This document shows positions 35,934-45,722 of a stretch of DNA of 64,000 bases, piece by piece (the first letter of the stretch is position 1; each line of letters opens with the position of its first letter). This stretch comes from Hungatella sp. UBA5385 (lineage in GTDB: Bacteria > Bacillota > Clostridia > Lachnospirales > Lachnospiraceae). Made by a program: the position numbers and the translations under genes. Where the stretch lies: assembly GCA_002409995.1 (NCBI GenBank), contig DHOR01000047.1:81645-145644 (forward strand), in the 5' to 3' direction. Under the pieces are notes generated by a model. That model ran no database searches and was not told the DNA's origin. It saw only the letters and a list, made by a program, of their open reading frames with translations.

Positions 35934-36755
35934 TCACATTTTCGTAAAGGGTACAGCCACTTTTACTATATAATCCTCTGCTCCTGTAACGGTTCGCTCA
36001 TCTAATAGGAAATCCTCATACCACCATTCCCCCAGACGGATATGATTCTCCTCTGCAAACTGACGAATCAGATGATAGGGTGTCTCCATTGTTCCCACAT
36101 AGCCTTTATAACATAACTCCACATATTGTCCTGCAGGCCGCACAACAGGCTTTAGGGCAGATACCTTTCTATCCAGTTTTGTGTAGACCTTCCTGTAGTG
36201 ATCATAAATACCATTCTGCAAATCCTCCAGACTGCACATGGCTCCTACGGAACTCATGGTGATGCGGTGAAACTCCATCTGGTTCACATGGCTGGCAATC
36301 TCTTCCGCCAGCTTCCTCTGCTGATCTCCCCTGACCAGAGATACAATGAGATATTCTTCCTTATAGGTGATAAATGCCGGTTTATTAAGCTGAGCGGAAA
36401 GTGCCTCTTTAATATTCCGTTTCTCTCTTCCTATATACTGCTTCATATTTTTTAAATGTTCAATCTCCCGGTCAATTCCGTCTTCCTTTTCTGCCATCAT
36501 ATCCAGGAAACGCCCCGGAGACCTGTGTTCCATATAATCCTTAATCTCGCTTAAAGGCATCCCCAGCTTCTGGAGTGCCCGTATTACTTCAAAGGTATCC
36601 ATCTGCCATACAAAATAATAGCGGTATCCATTCTCTTCCTTTACTGCAGGAGAAAACAGACCGATTTCATCATAATGAAACAGAGTATGCTTCTTCACTC
36701 CCAGAATCTTCGCAAATTCTCCGGTTGTAAAATAGAGTTCTGAATGTTTTTCCAT
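35934..36755 (-). CDS. MerR-family regulator with GyrI-like effector domain
   Basis: 273 residues. The N-terminal MerR winged helix ([28 protein letters not shown], split) is followed by a coiled-coil dimer helix and a C-terminal GyrI-like multidrug-binding domain of the BmrR kind. Such regulators sense cationic or hydrophobic compounds. It lies 45 bp after the MacB-core-like gene on the same strand and may belong to that operon, or read into it from its own promoter. Confidence 0.85.
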   Translation of the reverse strand: MEKHSELYFTTGEFAKILGVKKHTLFHYDEIGLFSPAVKEENGYRYYFVWQMDTFEVIRALQKLGMPLSEIKDYMEHRSPGRFLDMMAEKEDGIDREIEHLKNMKQYIGREKRNIKEALSAQLNKPAFITYKEEYLIVSLVRGDQQRKLAEEIASHVNQMEFHRITMSSVGAMCSLEDLQNGIYDHYRKVYTKLDRKVSALKPVVRPAGQYVELCYKGYVGTMETPYHLIRQFAEENHIRLGEWWYEDFLLDERTVTGAEDYIVKVAVPFTKM

Positions 36756-36800
36756 TACTTTTGCATTTCCTCCTTTTTGCTGCAGACTTACACTATCGGC

Positions 36801-37820
36801 TTACCCTATAGCATATCGTCTGCAGCCAAAATTTGCAAGAAAAAAGCATCCGGATACTGCTGAATTTATAATACATTGATAAAAGGTTCTGACTATTCTC
36901 ACATCAATAAGCGATTTGGGAAGCTGCGCGATCTGGTTGATGTTCTCTTTTACAGACTGAAACTTCTCTGTCCAGAAACCAAAATCCGACCATTTGGAGG
37001 GTATAAATTCCTGAGGGAAACAAAAGCTCCATTTAATCAGTATAACAGTTCCTGCTGCAGCCAGAATGATCATAATAATCCTGTATCCCGGAAACTTCTT
37101 TCTTTTTCCGGTAACAGCCAGAGTTCTGCAAATGACAAATAATAATATCCAGAAAGGAAATGAAAATGCCAGTCTTGCAGCTCCATGATAAAAACTGCCG
37201 TCAATCATAACACCGTCATTGCTTACAGAATAACGCATCATCAGCTCCTCTGTCTTCCCCTGTATTCTGTCCCTGTCTCTGTAAGAAAAAGACAGATTCT
37301 GATACCCCATAAGCTTCAGCCTTCCTGCCGTAAGAATAACATAGGAATCATTGCTGTCCGCCACTCCCCGGATCACCCAGTTTTTCCCCTTACAGATCAC
37401 ATATTTCCCAACAACATGAGTGGAACCGAACAGCTTCCATGCAGTTCCTTTGCTGATGATACACGCTTCCTCATCATCTCTGTAACCGTATCCCCCCTCT
37501 AATAAGGGGTCTTTTATTACCTGTTCCTTATCTCCCTTTACTATAATGCAGAAAACCCGGTCATGAAAGGGTAAATCAGGATTTTCCACTTTAATATTCC
37601 GTTCCGTGTTCCAGGCTGCAACTGCCGGAACCCCTTCAGGGTCACGGGTCTCTTCTGTTTTTTCCATCTGTCCTATGGACTGTCCGCTTGCAGAGGTTCC
37701 GTCAAAATACCGTATCTGCACATCTTTTTTGTATTGGCTCACTGACCGTTCCCCGGAAAATGTAAAACCAAGGAAAAGCAGCCCTGCTGCCAGAAGTACC
37801 AGTCCTTTTTCTATCTTCAT
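36801..37820 (-). CDS. Membrane protein with MacB-core-like extracellular domain
   Basis: 339 residues. One N-terminal helix (about 8-24) and two or more C-terminal helices (about 215-260 and near 320) flank an extracellular domain. VVGKYVICKGKNWVIRGV and the preceding GTAWKLFGS resemble the MacB periplasmic core. It lacks the rest of a MacB permease and any ATPase. It is last of the 43504-36801 operon, 22 bp after a MacA/HlyD-like adaptor, so the two probably work together. Exact role unknown. Confidence 0.6.
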   Translation of the reverse strand: MKIEKGLVLLAAGLLFLGFTFSGERSVSQYKKDVQIRYFDGTSASGQSIGQMEKTEETRDPEGVPAVAAWNTERNIKVENPDLPFHDRVFCIIVKGDKEQVIKDPLLEGGYGYRDDEEACIISKGTAWKLFGSTHVVGKYVICKGKNWVIRGVADSNDSYVILTAGRLKLMGYQNLSFSYRDRDRIQGKTEELMMRYSVSNDGVMIDGSFYHGAARLAFSFPFWILLFVICRTLAVTGKRKKFPGYRIIMIILAAAGTVILIKWSFCFPQEFIPSKWSDFGFWTEKFQSVKENINQIAQLPKSLIDVRIVRTFYQCIINSAVSGCFFLANFGCRRYAIG

Positions 37821-37842
37821 CGTCTTTCACCCAACCTGATCA

Positions 37843-39537
37843 TCAATTTGATTCTGCCATTCTGATTCTGTCCCCTTCAAAAATGGTTTTACTGCTGGAC
37901 ACAATCATTTGATCCTCTATGGTAAATGCACCTGATACAGCAGCCTCAGTGCTGCTTTTCTCAAGAACATCCACACTTAGTTTCACTGCCTCCAGTTCCT
38001 CTCCAAGAACTGTCTTCTTAGTTCCTACAAGCAATATGTAATAGCCTGCATTATCCTGGCGAAGTGCTTCAATGGGTATCACCTGGCTGTATTGCTGTGA
38101 TTCCAGGGAAATGGTGAACCCTGCCGTTGCTCCCATTTTTCCAACTCCTGCCTCAACAGAAGCTGTTATTTTGGCATTGTCCTCTTCCGTCAGATAGTCT
38201 ACAGAATCCACAGCAGCATCCCATTTCTGGTTTTGTTCCCCATACGCTATGACGAGTTTAATGCCTGGCTTTATCAGCTCACCCTGCTTCTTTTCTATAG
38301 TCCCCTCAAATTTCAGCGTTTCATTGCCAAGGCGGATGACTTCACCGCCTGTACAGACTGCTCCAGGAGTAATTCCTATTTCAGCAATAATCCCTGATGC
38401 AGAAGCTTTGATCTGACCTTCATCTGCAGCCAGTTGGTCTAATTCTTCCAGTTCCTTTACAAGGGCTTTGTAATCCAGTTCCTTCGCCTGTCTCTGGAGC
38501 ACTGCCACTTCCTTCGACTTCTGTCTGCCTGCTGCTGATCCTGCATCTGTGATTCTGGCATTTGCCACTGCAAGCTCTGCCTGACGGACTGCTTCCTGGA
38601 GAGTTTCCACCTGTTTCTCAGAATTCTTTATTTTCTCCTCCTGAGTTTCCACTGCGGATTCATAATTATTTTTTAATGCCTCTGCTGCAGAACGGCTTTC
38701 TGTGCCTGTATCACCATAATCCTCTTCTGCATTATCATAGTTCTCCCTTGCCTCATCTACCAGAAGGTCCTGCTCCTCTTTCACCTCATTAAGATCATCT
38801 TCAGCAGCAGAAACCGCTTCTCTTGCAGCCTCTATCTCTTCCTCATCAGCCTGATTCTCTATAAGCCTTGTAAGCTTTTTCTCAGCCTCCCTGAGAGCCC
38901 GCTCCCCTCTATTAACAGCGTTGGTTCGTTTGTTTTTGGCTGTTTCATAGGCAAGCTTTGCACTTTGATAGAGCCGTCTTGTTTCCTCTTCCATCTCTTC
39001 TTCTGTCAAATCCATATTTCTATAGTAATTCTTCTTAAGCTCCTCCATTTTTTCCTGGCCGGAAACTTTTGTATCCTCCATCTCCCTTGTACCTGACTCC
39101 AAAGCTCTGTTAGCAGAATCAAGCGCCTGAAGTGCCAATGTCTCATCAGAGAGTAATGGAACCCCTCTTGCCTCTACATCCATCTGTTTTAATTCAAGCT
39201 CTATTTTTTCTATGTCACTTCTTAAATCCTCCTGTTTTTTTATAATCCCTTCCATCTGATAAGAGAATACTGATTCTCCAGGTTCTACTCTCTGTCCCGG
39301 CTTTTTGTCCACCTGATTGATTTTAAGGTCAGGCTCTGTGGTTATATAACTGCCTGTCTCTGATAGAAAGGTTCCCTCTCCATCAATCACATATTTTACA
39401 TTACCTGTTTTACTGTAAGCTGTGATGACCTTTGGAACTGTCATGGAGTCAAGGATACGGGACAGAAAAGTCAGGACTGCCATAACTATGAGAAATCCCG
39501 CCATGAGACGGCCATATAATAATCGCTTTTTCTCCAT
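37843..39537 (-). CDS. MacA/HlyD-like membrane fusion (adaptor) protein
   Basis: 564 residues. An N-terminal anchor (about 8-28) leads to a barrel/lipoyl half (KPGQRVEPGESVFSY) and a very long Glu/Lys-rich coiled-coil hairpin (about 90-365). The second lipoyl half is ASGIIAEIGITPGAVCTGGEV, followed by beta-barrel domains. Such adaptors connect exporters to the outside of the cell. GGAG precedes the start. Finding it between sugar-type permeases and a MacB-core-like protein is unusual. Confidence 0.85.
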   Translation of the reverse strand: MEKKRLLYGRLMAGFLIVMAVLTFLSRILDSMTVPKVITAYSKTGNVKYVIDGEGTFLSETGSYITTEPDLKINQVDKKPGQRVEPGESVFSYQMEGIIKKQEDLRSDIEKIELELKQMDVEARGVPLLSDETLALQALDSANRALESGTREMEDTKVSGQEKMEELKKNYYRNMDLTEEEMEEETRRLYQSAKLAYETAKNKRTNAVNRGERALREAEKKLTRLIENQADEEEIEAAREAVSAAEDDLNEVKEEQDLLVDEARENYDNAEEDYGDTGTESRSAAEALKNNYESAVETQEEKIKNSEKQVETLQEAVRQAELAVANARITDAGSAAGRQKSKEVAVLQRQAKELDYKALVKELEELDQLAADEGQIKASASGIIAEIGITPGAVCTGGEVIRLGNETLKFEGTIEKKQGELIKPGIKLVIAYGEQNQKWDAAVDSVDYLTEEDNAKITASVEAGVGKMGATAGFTISLESQQYSQVIPIEALRQDNAGYYILLVGTKKTVLGEELEAVKLSVDVLEKSSTEAAVSGAFTIEDQMIVSSSKTIFEGDRIRMAESN

Positions 39538-39541
39538 GATC

Positions 39542-40387
39542 TTACTCCTTTACTCCTGATAAGGCGATGCCCTGTTCCAGATATGTCTGTCCTGCCAGAA
39601 ACAGCAGAACAGGAGGCATCATTGCAACTGCTGATGCAGCCCATGCCACGCTGACTTTATCTGCTGTTATATTGGGCAGATATAGTGACAATGGCCACAA
39701 AGTCCTTGTTTTCAAATATGCCATAGCAGGTTCCACAGCATTATAGGTTTCCAGAAATCCCAGAATACCCGCTGCCATAATCCCCGGAAATCCCATAGGA
39801 ATACCTACAAGCACAAATATACGAAGCTCTCCTGCTCCATCAAGCCTTGCTGCCTCCAGCAGACTTTTGGGAATGGAGGAAAAGCACTGTGTCATAATAA
39901 ACACCGGAAATGCTGAAAATATCCCCGGCAATATCACTGCCAGATGAGTATCAATGAGATGCAGTTTATCCAGAACCAGATAATTTGCCGCTTGCATCAC
40001 CTGAAAAGGCAGAACCATCAATATAATATACAGAAAAAATAACTGTCTTTTGCCTGGAAATGTATAAATCCCAAAAGCCCAGGCTGCTGCTGTTGCAATA
40101 ACCACCTGCCCCAGAAGCACAGCCCCTGTCTGAAGAAAGGAATTCCAGAACATAACAAAGAATCCGGGGGAATCTAACAGCAACTCAACATATGGTCTTA
40201 AGGTGGGGTAATCCGGAATCAGGGCAGGTTTTATACTTCCTGTGCGGTTTGACAGAATCGGGCCAAAACGTTCCAACAGCTCCCCTTCTGACATCAGCGA
40301 GCTGGCTGCCATCATGAGGAAGGGAAGCCATACAAACAGGCAGATTACTGTCAGCACAGCTCTTTGTACAATTTTTTTACCTCTCAA
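39542..40387 (-). CDS. ABC transporter permease (MalG type)
   Basis: 281 residues, six helices, docking loop LEAARLDGAGELRIFVL. The start is TTG at 40387, eight bases after GGGGAGG, and overlaps the stop of the MalF-type gene by four bases (TTGA). It is 4 bp ahead of the adaptor gene. Confidence 0.9.
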   Translation of the reverse strand: MRGKKIVQRAVLTVICLFVWLPFLMMAASSLMSEGELLERFGPILSNRTGSIKPALIPDYPTLRPYVELLLDSPGFFVMFWNSFLQTGAVLLGQVVIATAAAWAFGIYTFPGKRQLFFLYIILMVLPFQVMQAANYLVLDKLHLIDTHLAVILPGIFSAFPVFIMTQCFSSIPKSLLEAARLDGAGELRIFVLVGIPMGFPGIMAAGILGFLETYNAVEPAMAYLKTRTLWPLSLYLPNITADKVSVAWAASAVAMMPPVLLFLAGQTYLEQGIALSGVKE

Positions 40388-41262
40388 TCTATATTCCTCC
40401 CCTGCATCCTATTGTAAATCAATACCGGCACAGCAATTGCCAGAAGAAGCAGAACGGATGCCGCACTCATTTTCTGAATATCCAGGGACAAAAACCAGTT
40501 ATTAAACAAATGCTGCAGCATATATATACTCTCATTGGGATAATCTCCTGCCAATAGATATGCCTCTCTAAATACCTTAAAGGAATTAAATAAGGAAAGT
40601 GCAGCTGTCAAAACCATAGTTTTCTTTAATCCCGGCATTGTAATATACCAGAAACAGGAGAAAGCACCGGCGCCGTCCACTCTGGCTGCCTCATACTGCT
40701 GATCGGAGATACTGCTTAAGCCTGCAAGCCAGAGAATCATATCATAGCCCAGATTCTTCCATATATAGGTGAAAACAAGAACTCCAAATGCAGTAGAACC
40801 ATTGATCCAGTCCACAGGCTCTGCACCTAATATGGCTGTCACCTGATTTAATAAGCCCTGGCTGTGGAAGATCACCCTCCACAATAACACAATGGATGCC
40901 ACAGGAACTGCCATAGGAAGAAGCAGCGTGGTTTTATATGTATTTCCTTTTTCTTTCAGTCCACTGATCATCACTGCTGTAAACAAAGACAGGAGCAGTA
41001 ATAGGGGAATACATACAATGAGGAAACGGCAAGTATTAAATACAGCAAGCCGAAAGGTGGTATTATTGAGCACCTGAATATAATTTCGCAAACCTACAAA
41101 TTCCCTGCCAATGCTGCTGCAAAATGATCTCCGTATCAGCTCTGCATAAGGAAGGACAACAAACAAAGCAGTTCCCAAAAGGCTGGGAAGCAGGAAGGCA
41201 TAGGCCCCTCCTGCTTCCTTCCTGTTTCTGTTGTTCCGCTTTCTATTGTTGTTCCGCCTCAT
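40384..41262 (-). CDS. ABC transporter permease (MalF type)
   Basis: I start it at MRRNNNRKRNNR (41262), giving 292 residues with a strongly basic N-terminus, six helices and docking loop YEAARVDGAGAFSCFWY. An earlier ATG at 41340 also has a GGAG about ten bases upstream but would overlap the binding-protein gene by almost 100 bp, so the start is not certain. Partner of the 39542-40387 permease. Confidence 0.85.
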   Translation of the reverse strand: MRRNNNRKRNNRNRKEAGGAYAFLLPSLLGTALFVVLPYAELIRRSFCSSIGREFVGLRNYIQVLNNTTFRLAVFNTCRFLIVCIPLLLLLSLFTAVMISGLKEKGNTYKTTLLLPMAVPVASIVLLWRVIFHSQGLLNQVTAILGAEPVDWINGSTAFGVLVFTYIWKNLGYDMILWLAGLSSISDQQYEAARVDGAGAFSCFWYITMPGLKKTMVLTAALSLFNSFKVFREAYLLAGDYPNESIYMLQHLFNNWFLSLDIQKMSAASVLLLLAIAVPVLIYNRMQGRNID

Positions 41263-43504
41263 AAAGCTTAGCCTTGTTTTCCACCGCTGCCGCAGCCTGA
41301 GCGGCTGTCTGGGTTCCTTCAAAATATCCTTTTGATTCATTGATTATCATCTCCATTAAAACTCCATCCAAAATGATAGGGTTATTCAGTGTGTTGAGAT
41401 AACCGAGAAGCTCCTGTCTTCTCTCCGGCTCCGGCCAATACCCGTCTAAATAGTCATCGCTGCCACTGACACTTATTGCAACACTATACTCAGACGTTTT
41501 CTCCTGCCACTGATCAACAGCCTCAGGATTCACAGGGAATCCATCTCTTAAATCACTGCTCTGTACCTGACTGCCTAAAACAAAACGGACAAACTCCATG
41601 GCTGTTTCTTTCTCTTTTCCTGTACTTGTAACTCCCAGCATACCAAGAGCTAAGTAAGAACCATTTAACTGCTCCATAGAATAACCTCTTTTATCTATTG
41701 CGGAATACGGAAGCATCATATCATTTATGCTGTTTAACATTTCTATAGAGATTAGACGGCTCCCTCCATAGAGATCATAAATTCCGCTCATCTTGATTCT
41801 ATTTCCCTGGTCAAAACCAAACGCGTTTAATCTTCCGTCATTTTCAGATTCACCAAATATCACTTTTGCACCACATGCATCACCTAAAGTTTTAACTGTT
41901 TCTAAAAGGGTCTTGACTTTCCCAGGCACTAACTGTCCTGTTTCAGGATTCACCAGCTCTGTATAATATAAATTTGCATATTCTCTTAAAATATTCTCAT
42001 ATCTTGCTTTGGAAGTAATGGGTTTATCAGGATTTGCATTCTGGTATTGAGCAATGTCTTCCAGTGTAGAGAAATGCCGTAAATCCTCCTCATTACCGAT
42101 GATAACCGGGAAGGAGATTCTAGTGGGAATCTGATAAACAGCTCCATCTTCTTCATAGAACTTATCAGCCACGTTGTCATAGAGTTCTCCTGATTCTATC
42201 ATTTCTCCAATGATCTTCTGCATATCCTCTAAAATGCCTTTTTCCTTATAAGAACGTGCAGGAAGTCCATCCAGAACCAGAATATCTGCACCCTTTCCAT
42301 TGACCAGCTCTGTATTCAGGGATCTGATGGTATCTGATACAGAGATACCGCCTGCATCGCTGTGACCGTCAATAATCTCTATCTTTACATCAGGATTTGC
42401 CATCTGAAACAGAGAGGCTGCCTGACGGAGGGTCTTATTGTCACTTAGATTCAACCCATAGATGGTCAGAGTTTTTGACGGAACGGAAGGCATATCTGCA
42501 TCATATGTAAAGTGAATCAGGTTTGATTTTTCATTTTCTATACACCATACATAATAATCGTTGTCTGAGCCTGTCATCATCTTTTTAATATTAATGCTGG
42601 GCATTCCCAAAGAGGTTAAAGAGCCGTCAACGATTGTTTCCCATATGGTGCCATTTTCCATCATACGATGAATCCCTGCAGAATTACAAAGGTAGAAATC
42701 CTCTCCCTCTCCTGCCGCAGCCAGACTGCCATATATATCTTCTTCACCAGACTGATAGGGTATAATCTCTTTTTCCTCTCCAGTTACTTCATTATAACGA
42801 ATAAATCCCTGATCTCCGGGTGCTAGAAAAGAATCTTCTGTAACAGCAAAGCTAAAACAATTATCTGACTGCGCCGATTTGTGGGGCAGCCTGCGTAAAA
42901 CGGTTCCATCATCCTCTAAAACCATTGTATTCCACATCAAACTCAAGAGAATTCCTGACTTGGAAACATGAAGGTTGGTAATCATATCTTTTGAGATTTC
43001 TTCCAAAGGGATTACTGTAAAATCAGCGGTATCTGATACTTTTGCCAATTTCTCCTTATACTCTGCATCTCGATAAGTAAGATATACAATTCCATCAGAG
43101 CTATAAGCTATATGGGAAATATAGATATTCTGGGGAATTTTGCTCAAATAATCAGGGGTTATGAGAGTCCACACGCTTCCGTTATATTCATATAGCTGAA
43201 CTGGGCCTCCGGCATTCTTGTCTTTGGCAAATAATTGAAAATTCCCTTCCGGACTTTTCACAATATCTAAAATCCACATGGAGTCCTCATCTACAGGTAG
43301 TTCGATCTTATGTTCTACATATCTGCCTTTGGCTACAGGTTCTTGATTGGCATTGGCGCCAGATGTTTCTGTCTGTGAAGTGGTCTCCTGATTTGTTTTG
43401 CTTTCATCTTGTGTTTTATTGCCACAGCCCGAAACAGACAGCACTGTCATAGCTGCCAGAAGAATACAGGCTGTTATTCTTTTCCTCCAATGATTTTGCT
43501 TCAT
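41243..43504 (-). CDS. Solute-binding lipoprotein with N-terminal beta-propeller-like domain
   Basis: Start at MKQNHWRKR (43504), seven bases after AGGTGG. 753 residues, almost twice the usual length. After lipobox VSGC (Cys27) and a Thr/Ser/Glu linker, about 300 residues form repeated short beta-strand units (for example LYEYNGSVWTLI, ISHIAYSSDGIVYLTYRD). A family 1 solute-binding domain begins around residue 360 (KTLTIYGLNLSDNKTLRQAA). The extra part probably senses or binds something outside the cell. It is first gene of the operon, divergent from an OmpR-type system. Confidence 0.82.
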   Translation of the reverse strand: MKQNHWRKRITACILLAAMTVLSVSGCGNKTQDESKTNQETTSQTETSGANANQEPVAKGRYVEHKIELPVDEDSMWILDIVKSPEGNFQLFAKDKNAGGPVQLYEYNGSVWTLITPDYLSKIPQNIYISHIAYSSDGIVYLTYRDAEYKEKLAKVSDTADFTVIPLEEISKDMITNLHVSKSGILLSLMWNTMVLEDDGTVLRRLPHKSAQSDNCFSFAVTEDSFLAPGDQGFIRYNEVTGEEKEIIPYQSGEEDIYGSLAAAGEGEDFYLCNSAGIHRMMENGTIWETIVDGSLTSLGMPSINIKKMMTGSDNDYYVWCIENEKSNLIHFTYDADMPSVPSKTLTIYGLNLSDNKTLRQAASLFQMANPDVKIEIIDGHSDAGGISVSDTIRSLNTELVNGKGADILVLDGLPARSYKEKGILEDMQKIIGEMIESGELYDNVADKFYEEDGAVYQIPTRISFPVIIGNEEDLRHFSTLEDIAQYQNANPDKPITSKARYENILREYANLYYTELVNPETGQLVPGKVKTLLETVKTLGDACGAKVIFGESENDGRLNAFGFDQGNRIKMSGIYDLYGGSRLISIEMLNSINDMMLPYSAIDKRGYSMEQLNGSYLALGMLGVTSTGKEKETAMEFVRFVLGSQVQSSDLRDGFPVNPEAVDQWQEKTSEYSVAISVSGSDDYLDGYWPEPERRQELLGYLNTLNNPIILDGVLMEMIINESKGYFEGTQTAAQAAAAVENKAKLYEAEQQ

Positions 43505-43592
43505 TTTCATTCCACCTTTTTGTTTTTTCTTAATCATAACAAACAGTTCTCTAAAAAAACTGGAAAATGGAAGAATTTATTTTAGAAATTTT

Positions 43593-43604
43593 AGAGAATT
43601 CTCT
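43593..43604. promoter_or_regulatory. Palindrome in the divergent promoter region
   Basis: AGAGAATTCTCT is a perfect 12-bp palindrome. A related TTCTCTAAA lies about 40 bp away near 43548. Both are between the lipoprotein and the OmpR-type regulator; they are candidate operator sites. Confidence 0.45.
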
Positions 43605-43663
43605 GTTATACTATTAATTAATAATAGTAAAGAGATTAGGAAAAAGAATGGAGGTCAATCAGG

Positions 43664-44350
43664 ATGCGAATTCTCCTTGTGGAAGATGATAAAGAGTTGT
43701 GTGATACAACAGCTATGCAGCTTCAGCTGGCCGGCTATGAGACAGACTGCTGTTATCGGGGCGATGATGGCTTTTATTATGGTACGGAATATCCTTATGA
43801 TGTGATGATTCTGGATCGAATGCTTCCAATTACAGATGGTCTTTCCCTTTTAAAATCTCTAAGGCAGAAGGGAATCATGACACCTGTGATTATAACCACT
43901 GCTTTAGATGGTCTTCGGGACAGAATTGATGGCCTGGATTCAGGCGCTGATGATTATCTGGTGAAACCATTTGCAGTGGAGGAGCTGCTGGCAAGAATCC
44001 GGGCAGTTACAAGACGTCCCGGAAGAATTGACGCAGCCAATGAGCTGACCTTTTTGAATCTAAATTTAGATATTGATAAACACCTGCTGTTTGTAACAGG
44101 AAAGGAATCCTCAGGCATTACCCTTTCCAAAAAAGAAGCTGCCCTTATGGAATATTTCCTCCGGAACAGCAACCAGACTCTGCCGAGAAATCTTATCCTC
44201 TCCTATATCTGGGGTCCTGATTCTGAGGTGGAAGACGGTAATCTGGACAATTATATCTATTTTCTCCGCAGGCGTTTAAAAGCTCTGGGAGGCAGCGTTA
44301 AAATACAGACTGTTCATGGTGTGGGATATCGTCTGGAGGAAAATACATGA
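43664..44350 (+). CDS. Response regulator, OmpR/PhoB family
   Basis: 228 residues. The receiver has EDD8-9 and Asp51 in ILDRMLP, Thr/Lys switch residues (ITTA, LVKPF). The C-terminal winged helix includes LSKKEAALMEYFLRN and a VHGVGYRLEE end. Start ATG follows GGAGG. It overlaps the kinase by four bases. Its divergent placement suggests it controls the 43504-36801 operon. Confidence 0.94.
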   Translation: MRILLVEDDKELCDTTAMQLQLAGYETDCCYRGDDGFYYGTEYPYDVMILDRMLPITDGLSLLKSLRQKGIMTPVIITTALDGLRDRIDGLDSGADDYLVKPFAVEELLARIRAVTRRPGRIDAANELTFLNLNLDIDKHLLFVTGKESSGITLSKKEAALMEYFLRNSNQTLPRNLILSYIWGPDSEVEDGNLDNYIYFLRRRLKALGGSVKIQTVHGVGYRLEENT

Positions 44351-45630
44351 AACAGCTGCATAAAAAGCTGACATTTCTCTATACAGCAACTACAGGGGCT
44401 ATTCTTGCTGCAGTTCTCATAGGGATTTTGATCTTTAATATCAATGAAACCCGAAAAACCACTTTACAGGAATTTCAGGATGCCATGTTTACCCTCAGTT
44501 CAAGGTTTCAGTATGGATCTACAGTTTCAGGCAGTTTTATGGCACAGATGGAAGCTAAGAATCAGTTGATTATACATATAGAAGAAAACCAGAGGCCCTT
44601 TCTATATACAGGCTCCTGGAAATCTTCTACTGACCGGAATATTCTGATTGAGCGGGCAAAGGAAGCTGCTCTTCTGGAGGATGTAAACACTGCTGTAAAG
44701 CCTGTATCTGCTTCACTGATCCGAAGCAGCACCTTTACTGTTTCCGGTGATTTTTCAGATTCCTATTATGGCAGTGTCTTAGTCCTTCCCACTTCCAAGG
44801 GATTCCAGAGCATGACTTTGTTAAAATATCAGCCTGCGATTTCATCTATCTTATGGAAGCAGCTGCCTCTGTTTCTGGCTCTTTTCTGCTTTGGAATTGG
44901 AGCACTTTTTACAGTCAGCTGGTTTTTCGTTGGAAAAGCCCTGGAACCTGTAGAGAAAAGTCAGGAACGGCAGACACGGTTTATTGCTGCTGCTTCTCAT
45001 GAGCTTCGATCCCCTCTGGCTGTGATTGAATCCAGTATCTCAGCAATGATAGCCCAGCCAAAAGATCAGAATTTGTTTTTAAATAACATCCGAAAAGAAT
45101 GTAAACGACTGGCTTCTCTTGTAAGCGACATGCTTCTTCTGGCTTCTACTGATGCAAAAACCTGGTCCCTTTATATAGAACCTTTGGATATGGACACTCT
45201 GCTGATTGATATTTATGAACGCTTTACCCCATTGTGCCGGGAAAAAGGAGTTGAGCTTGAATTAAAACTTCCTGAGGAGTCTCTTCCCAGAATCCAGGGA
45301 GACCGGTCCAGGCTGGAACAGGTGCTTACGGTGCTTGTGGATAATGCTTTGTTTTATACGCCTTCTGGCAAATCTATTACTTTAAAAGCCTATGAAAAAC
45401 ATCATAGGTTAATTCTTGAAGTAAGCGATGAGGGCTGCGGGATTCCTGATGAGATAAAACCTCATATTTTTGAACGGTTCTATAAGGGGGATTCTGCAAG
45501 GACTGATAAAAACCACTTTGGACTTGGGTTGTCCATTGCTAAGGAACTGGTTTTGCTTCATCATGGGGAGATTGTGATAAGGGATTCGGAAAGTGGGGGG
45601 AGTTGTTTTATGGTGGGGCTTCCGGTTTAA
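44347..45630 (+). CDS. Sensor histidine kinase, OmpR-partner type
   Basis: 427 residues with helices near 10-32 and 170-195, a short extracellular domain of about 130 residues, an H-box AAASHELRSPLAVIESS and ATPase boxes DNALFYTPSGK, DEGCGIP and HFGLGLSIAKELV. It differs from the YesM-type kinases elsewhere in the window. A shared terminator lies just downstream at 45671. Confidence 0.94.
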   Translation: MKQLHKKLTFLYTATTGAILAAVLIGILIFNINETRKTTLQEFQDAMFTLSSRFQYGSTVSGSFMAQMEAKNQLIIHIEENQRPFLYTGSWKSSTDRNILIERAKEAALLEDVNTAVKPVSASLIRSSTFTVSGDFSDSYYGSVLVLPTSKGFQSMTLLKYQPAISSILWKQLPLFLALFCFGIGALFTVSWFFVGKALEPVEKSQERQTRFIAAASHELRSPLAVIESSISAMIAQPKDQNLFLNNIRKECKRLASLVSDMLLLASTDAKTWSLYIEPLDMDTLLIDIYERFTPLCREKGVELELKLPEESLPRIQGDRSRLEQVLTVLVDNALFYTPSGKSITLKAYEKHHRLILEVSDEGCGIPDEIKPHIFERFYKGDSARTDKNHFGLGLSIAKELVLLHHGEIVIRDSESGGSCFMVGLPV

Positions 45631-45670
45631 GGGTTTAGATAGTGTTGTAAAAATTTATTTAATTAAAAAA

Positions 45671-45704
45671 GGGCAGATAATCTTCAGTTACCAGATTATT
45701 GCCC
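45671..45704. terminator. Bidirectional terminator
   Basis: GGGCAGATAATC pairs with GATTATTGCCC between the convergent kinase and Rbs-type permease genes. On the minus strand UUUUUUAAUU follows. Confidence 0.85.
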
Positions 45705-45722
45705 TACTATGTTATTTGAATT

